Source: Chryseobacterium lathyri (GTDB taxonomy: Bacteria; Bacteroidota; Bacteroidia; Flavobacteriales; Weeksellaceae). From it: a stretch of DNA of 64,000 nt. Each line of letters begins with the position of its first letter. Position 1 is the stretch's first letter. The translations under genes were made by a program, and so were the position numbers. The notes below the pieces were generated by a model. It did no database searches, was not told the DNA's origin, and saw nothing but the letters and a program-made list of their open reading frames with translations. The stretch lies in the NCBI RefSeq assembly GCF_030812195.1, contig NZ_JAUSSF010000001.1:930001-994000 (forward strand), read 5' to 3'. This document shows, in pieces, positions 61,904 through 64,000 of the stretch.

Positions 61904-62255
61904 GTCTCAAATCCCTTCTGACCAATCATTAAAGGTATTCCACAAAATAAATTAAAAAAGAAAGATATTATTTCACTTCCTGAAGATAAAAAGTTATAAA
62001 ATCCTGCTTAATGGGTCTGGTTACTAGATAAATTTATATCAAATAGCCTTCATTATGATAATTTATATGCATAAAATTAGTAATTTTATGGCCCAAATCC
62101 AACTTGCTCAACGGCAAGATATCAAACACAAACATATTAATGAAAAAAATGTATTCAGTATTCCCAACACTTAAGAAAACTTCGGCTTGTATAATGACTA
62201 TTATTAATAAATTCCCGCTCTAATCAAGCGGGGAGCATAGATCATTTATGTATTT
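61904..62255. other. Gap with a 21-base palindrome and a tiny ORF
   Basis: CATAAAATT-AGT-AATTTTATG (62070-62090) is a perfect palindrome with a 3-base centre. A 27-codon ORF runs from ATG 62140 (MKKMYSVFPTLKKTSACIMT at its start) to 62223, and a CCCGCT-CTAATCA-AGCGGG hairpin overlaps its end without a T run. None has clear function. Confidence 0.4.
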
Positions 62256-62633
62256 ATGAAAGCCTGGACACTGTTTTTTGTAATTTTGTTTTCGAACATT
62301 TACGAACAGCATCATATTTCCACATGGTTTATCACTGGCAACGGATTTTTGCAGAACAGCACAAAACCCATTGTCAAGGATCATCATAATTTTACGCGGA
62401 GCTTTACTGGAACTGTTCAGAAAATAGCTACAGCCACTATAAATGCACTAGAAAACGGAGCCTCCTGCTTTCAGACTTTTGAAAATAATAAAAAACTAAC
62501 TACAACCGGTACAGGAACGGGAATATCTGCTCAAAAAATCAATAGCTGCCCATTGGCTAAGATTAAATCCAAAGGCAACTATCCCAAAGAAACTATCGCT
62601 GAAACAACTCTTATTAAAGCCAATCTTATATGA
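62256..62633 (+). CDS. Doubtful 125-residue ORF overlapping the response regulator start
   Basis: Begins with a hydrophobic, signal-like stretch (MKAWTLFFVILFSNIY) but continues with a low-complexity Thr/Asn/Lys-rich sequence and no recognisable domain. Its stop overlaps the next ATG (ATGA), which favours a coupled gene; the composition favours non-coding or decayed DNA. Confidence 0.3.
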   Translation: MKAWTLFFVILFSNIYEQHHISTWFITGNGFLQNSTKPIVKDHHNFTRSFTGTVQKIATATINALENGASCFQTFENNKKLTTTGTGTGISAQKINSCPLAKIKSKGNYPKETIAETTLIKANLI

Positions 62634-63241
62634 ATGAAAGAATCTTAATAGCTGATGATCACTATGTAGTAAGAGCAGGAGCTGCTTTGGTCTTAGAGTC
62701 GGCCTATCCAAAGCTCAAAATAGATTTTGCAGAAAACTATGAACAGGTAAAAGAACAGGTATCTGAGCACCATTATGATCTTCTTCTTCTTGACATTGAT
62801 ATGCCCGGAACGCAGTATAGGAAAATGATCCCTGAGCTTAAAAGCATCCAGGAAAACCTGAAGATCCTTGTTTTTTCCGGACATGGTAAGGATGTAGCCA
62901 TACAGTATATCCGTGAAGGGGCTGAAGGCTATCTCAGCAAACAGGGCTGTGAAGAAGAGATCAGGGAAGCAGTAAGATCAGTCATTCAAAAAGGTTATTA
63001 CTACCCAAGCGAACTGATCGGGCTTATTATACAGAATAAAAAAAGTAATCCTGCGGAAAAGCTGTCTTCGCGGGAATATGAAATCTTTAAGCTCCTGGCC
63101 AAAGGGTCCGGAAATCTTGAAATCGGGAATAAACTGGATATCCAGATGTCTACCGTAAGTACTTACAAAAAGAGAATTTTTAAAAAGCTTAATGTTTCAA
63201 ATATCGCAGAGCTCATCAAAGTGCATGAAATGATGCATTAG
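62630..63241 (+). CDS. NarL/LuxR-type response regulator
   Basis: 203 residues. Receiver domain with acidic pair Asp9-Asp10, phospho-acceptor Asp55 (LLLLDIDMPG) and conserved Lys in YLSKQG; C-terminal LuxR HTH (LSSREYEIFKLLAKGSGNLE, VSTYKKRIFKKL). No sensor kinase gene is in the window. Targets unknown. Confidence 0.92.
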   Translation: MNERILIADDHYVVRAGAALVLESAYPKLKIDFAENYEQVKEQVSEHHYDLLLLDIDMPGTQYRKMIPELKSIQENLKILVFSGHGKDVAIQYIREGAEGYLSKQGCEEEIREAVRSVIQKGYYYPSELIGLIIQNKKSNPAEKLSSREYEIFKLLAKGSGNLEIGNKLDIQMSTVSTYKKRIFKKLNVSNIAELIKVHEMMH

Positions 63242-63704
63242 GATCCGGAAACTGCTGTATTTGAAGCTGGAACGAAATTCATGATACTACATCCGGACTT
63301 ATAGATTTTTTGTCTGTCTTAAATCTGCAACACATCCCTATATTCTCTATTTTTTCATTTTAATTTATACTTGCTTATTTTAAGGCTACATTCCTCATGC
63401 CTTTCCATGTCCTATTATACCCTAGTCTTATTGAATGTTTGAATTTCTTTGTGTCTGCTCTTAAAAAACAGAAATTAAAGGTTATTAAAACTCATTAACA
63501 AACAATAGATACCACACAGATACCACATTTAAAATCTATTTTTTTAACAATTTAGCCAATTTCAGCATTATTTTAACATATAATTGATTATTTATGTTAA
63601 AATTTAATAAAAACTATAATAAAAATAGGATATTTATTATTGCTCTGGGCATAATATTTGCAATTAAATATTTACCAACACACCTTTCTAAAACTCAAAA
63701 TATT
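63242..63704. other. AT-rich gap with an 11-base-spaced direct repeat
   Basis: GATACCACA occurs twice with 2 bases between around 63508-63528. Otherwise nothing coding. An in-frame ATG at 63594 could extend the next gene by 37 codons through a hydrophobic stretch. Confidence 0.35.
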
Positions 63705-64000
63705 ATGAATGCAGCAGATCTTAAAATTAAAAACTTAGTTGAATACAAAAATCAGATTTACACCATCACTGAAATATTTCAGGGGGCAGGTCGTGATTAT
63801 TTTGTAAAAATCGAAAATGACACCCAGAGTATTTCAGTTCCGGCAGATTCTCTCAAACCCATTAAGATAACAGAAGAATGGCTTGAAAAGTTTGGTTTCT
63901 TGAGAACATACAGTTCAAATGAAAGAATCCGTTATGAAAGACCTGAAACATTTATTAAATATGATATTGATTTGAGTTCAAAGAAAATCCTTGAAGGGCT
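63705..64000 (+). CDS. Unknown protein, 3' end outside the window
   Basis: An open frame of 98 codons runs off the right edge; it was found by reading the sequence. It begins MNAADLKIKNLVEYKNQIYT, and the ITEEWLEKFGF element is typical of small Bacteroidota proteins of unknown function, often in phage or accessory regions. Starting at 63594 would add a hydrophobic lead (RIFIIALGIIFAIKYLP). Function unknown. Confidence 0.6.
   Translation, partial: MNAADLKIKNLVEYKNQIYTITEIFQGAGRDYFVKIENDTQSISVPADSLKPIKITEEWLEKFGFLRTYSSNERIRYERPETFIKYDIDLSSKKILEG

Overview
The window looks like chromosomal DNA of a flavobacterium close to Chryseobacterium (Bacteroidota, Weeksellaceae). I infer this from AT-rich DNA, promoters of the TTG / TAnnTTTG type, A-rich rather than Shine-Dalgarno start regions, a SusC/SusD glucan locus, a type IX secretion tail, a GldI-like lipoprotein, and the gene set (DUF922, DUF4294, DUF6952, MnmD, serC-serA-DUF1015, ferredoxin beside a LuxC-type reductase). 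No rRNA, tRNA, CRISPR array, IS element or phage module was seen.

Layout. 1-2.4 kb: the end of a polymorphic toxin with a PoNe-like nuclease tip, a PoNi-like immunity gene, a second possible immunity gene and a decayed fragment. 2.4-6.1 kb: YadA-head surface protein, tag, a small helical protein, fabI. 6.1-16.8 kb: a minus-strand beta-glucan utilization locus (SusC, SusD, two GH30, GH3, GH16, one small unknown ORF), with a divergent sugar MFS transporter and a NUDIX-fold regulator (17.0-19.0 kb). 19.1-30.5 kb: glutaryl-CoA dehydrogenase-like enzyme, a secreted T9SS alpha/beta hydrolase, an AddB-like nuclease, DUF922, a lipoprotein, rsmG, an M28 peptidase, an aminotransferase, a peroxiredoxin. 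30.6-41.7 kb: thioredoxin and DUF6952, BI-1 protein, acyl-CoA reductase, ferredoxin, serC-serA-DUF1015, and two tandem carboxypeptidase-Q-like M28 genes. 41.7-52.6 kb: retropepsin-PDZ protein, cyclophilin-FKBP fusion and GldI, spondin-repeat lipoprotein, ilvE, mnmD, NUDIX, DUF4294, M42 peptidase, rpe, ndk. 52.6-59.5 kb: rsgA, DAHP synthase-chorismate mutase, dnaX, and a TetR / alpha-oxoamine synthase pair. 59.9-64 kb: regulators (AraC-type, two LuxR-type), a DUF1349 protein and the start of an unknown gene.

Most interesting observations. (1) Upstream of the DAHP synthase-chorismate mutase gene there is an unlisted 42-codon ORF with 19 aromatic residues, behind a good promoter and ahead of a hairpin: a candidate aromatic amino acid attenuator. 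(2) dnaX is split at a run of ten A so that a -1 shift gives a 565-residue tau-like product, while the 0 frame gives a 361-residue gamma-like product. (3) Of two tandem M28 peptidases, the first has lost a zinc His and the catalytic Glu. (4) A 29-base motif (AAAAACTAATAACC on the minus strand) occurs twice near ndk, once in front of an unlisted 37-codon cationic ORF and once in front of a terminator-like hairpin.
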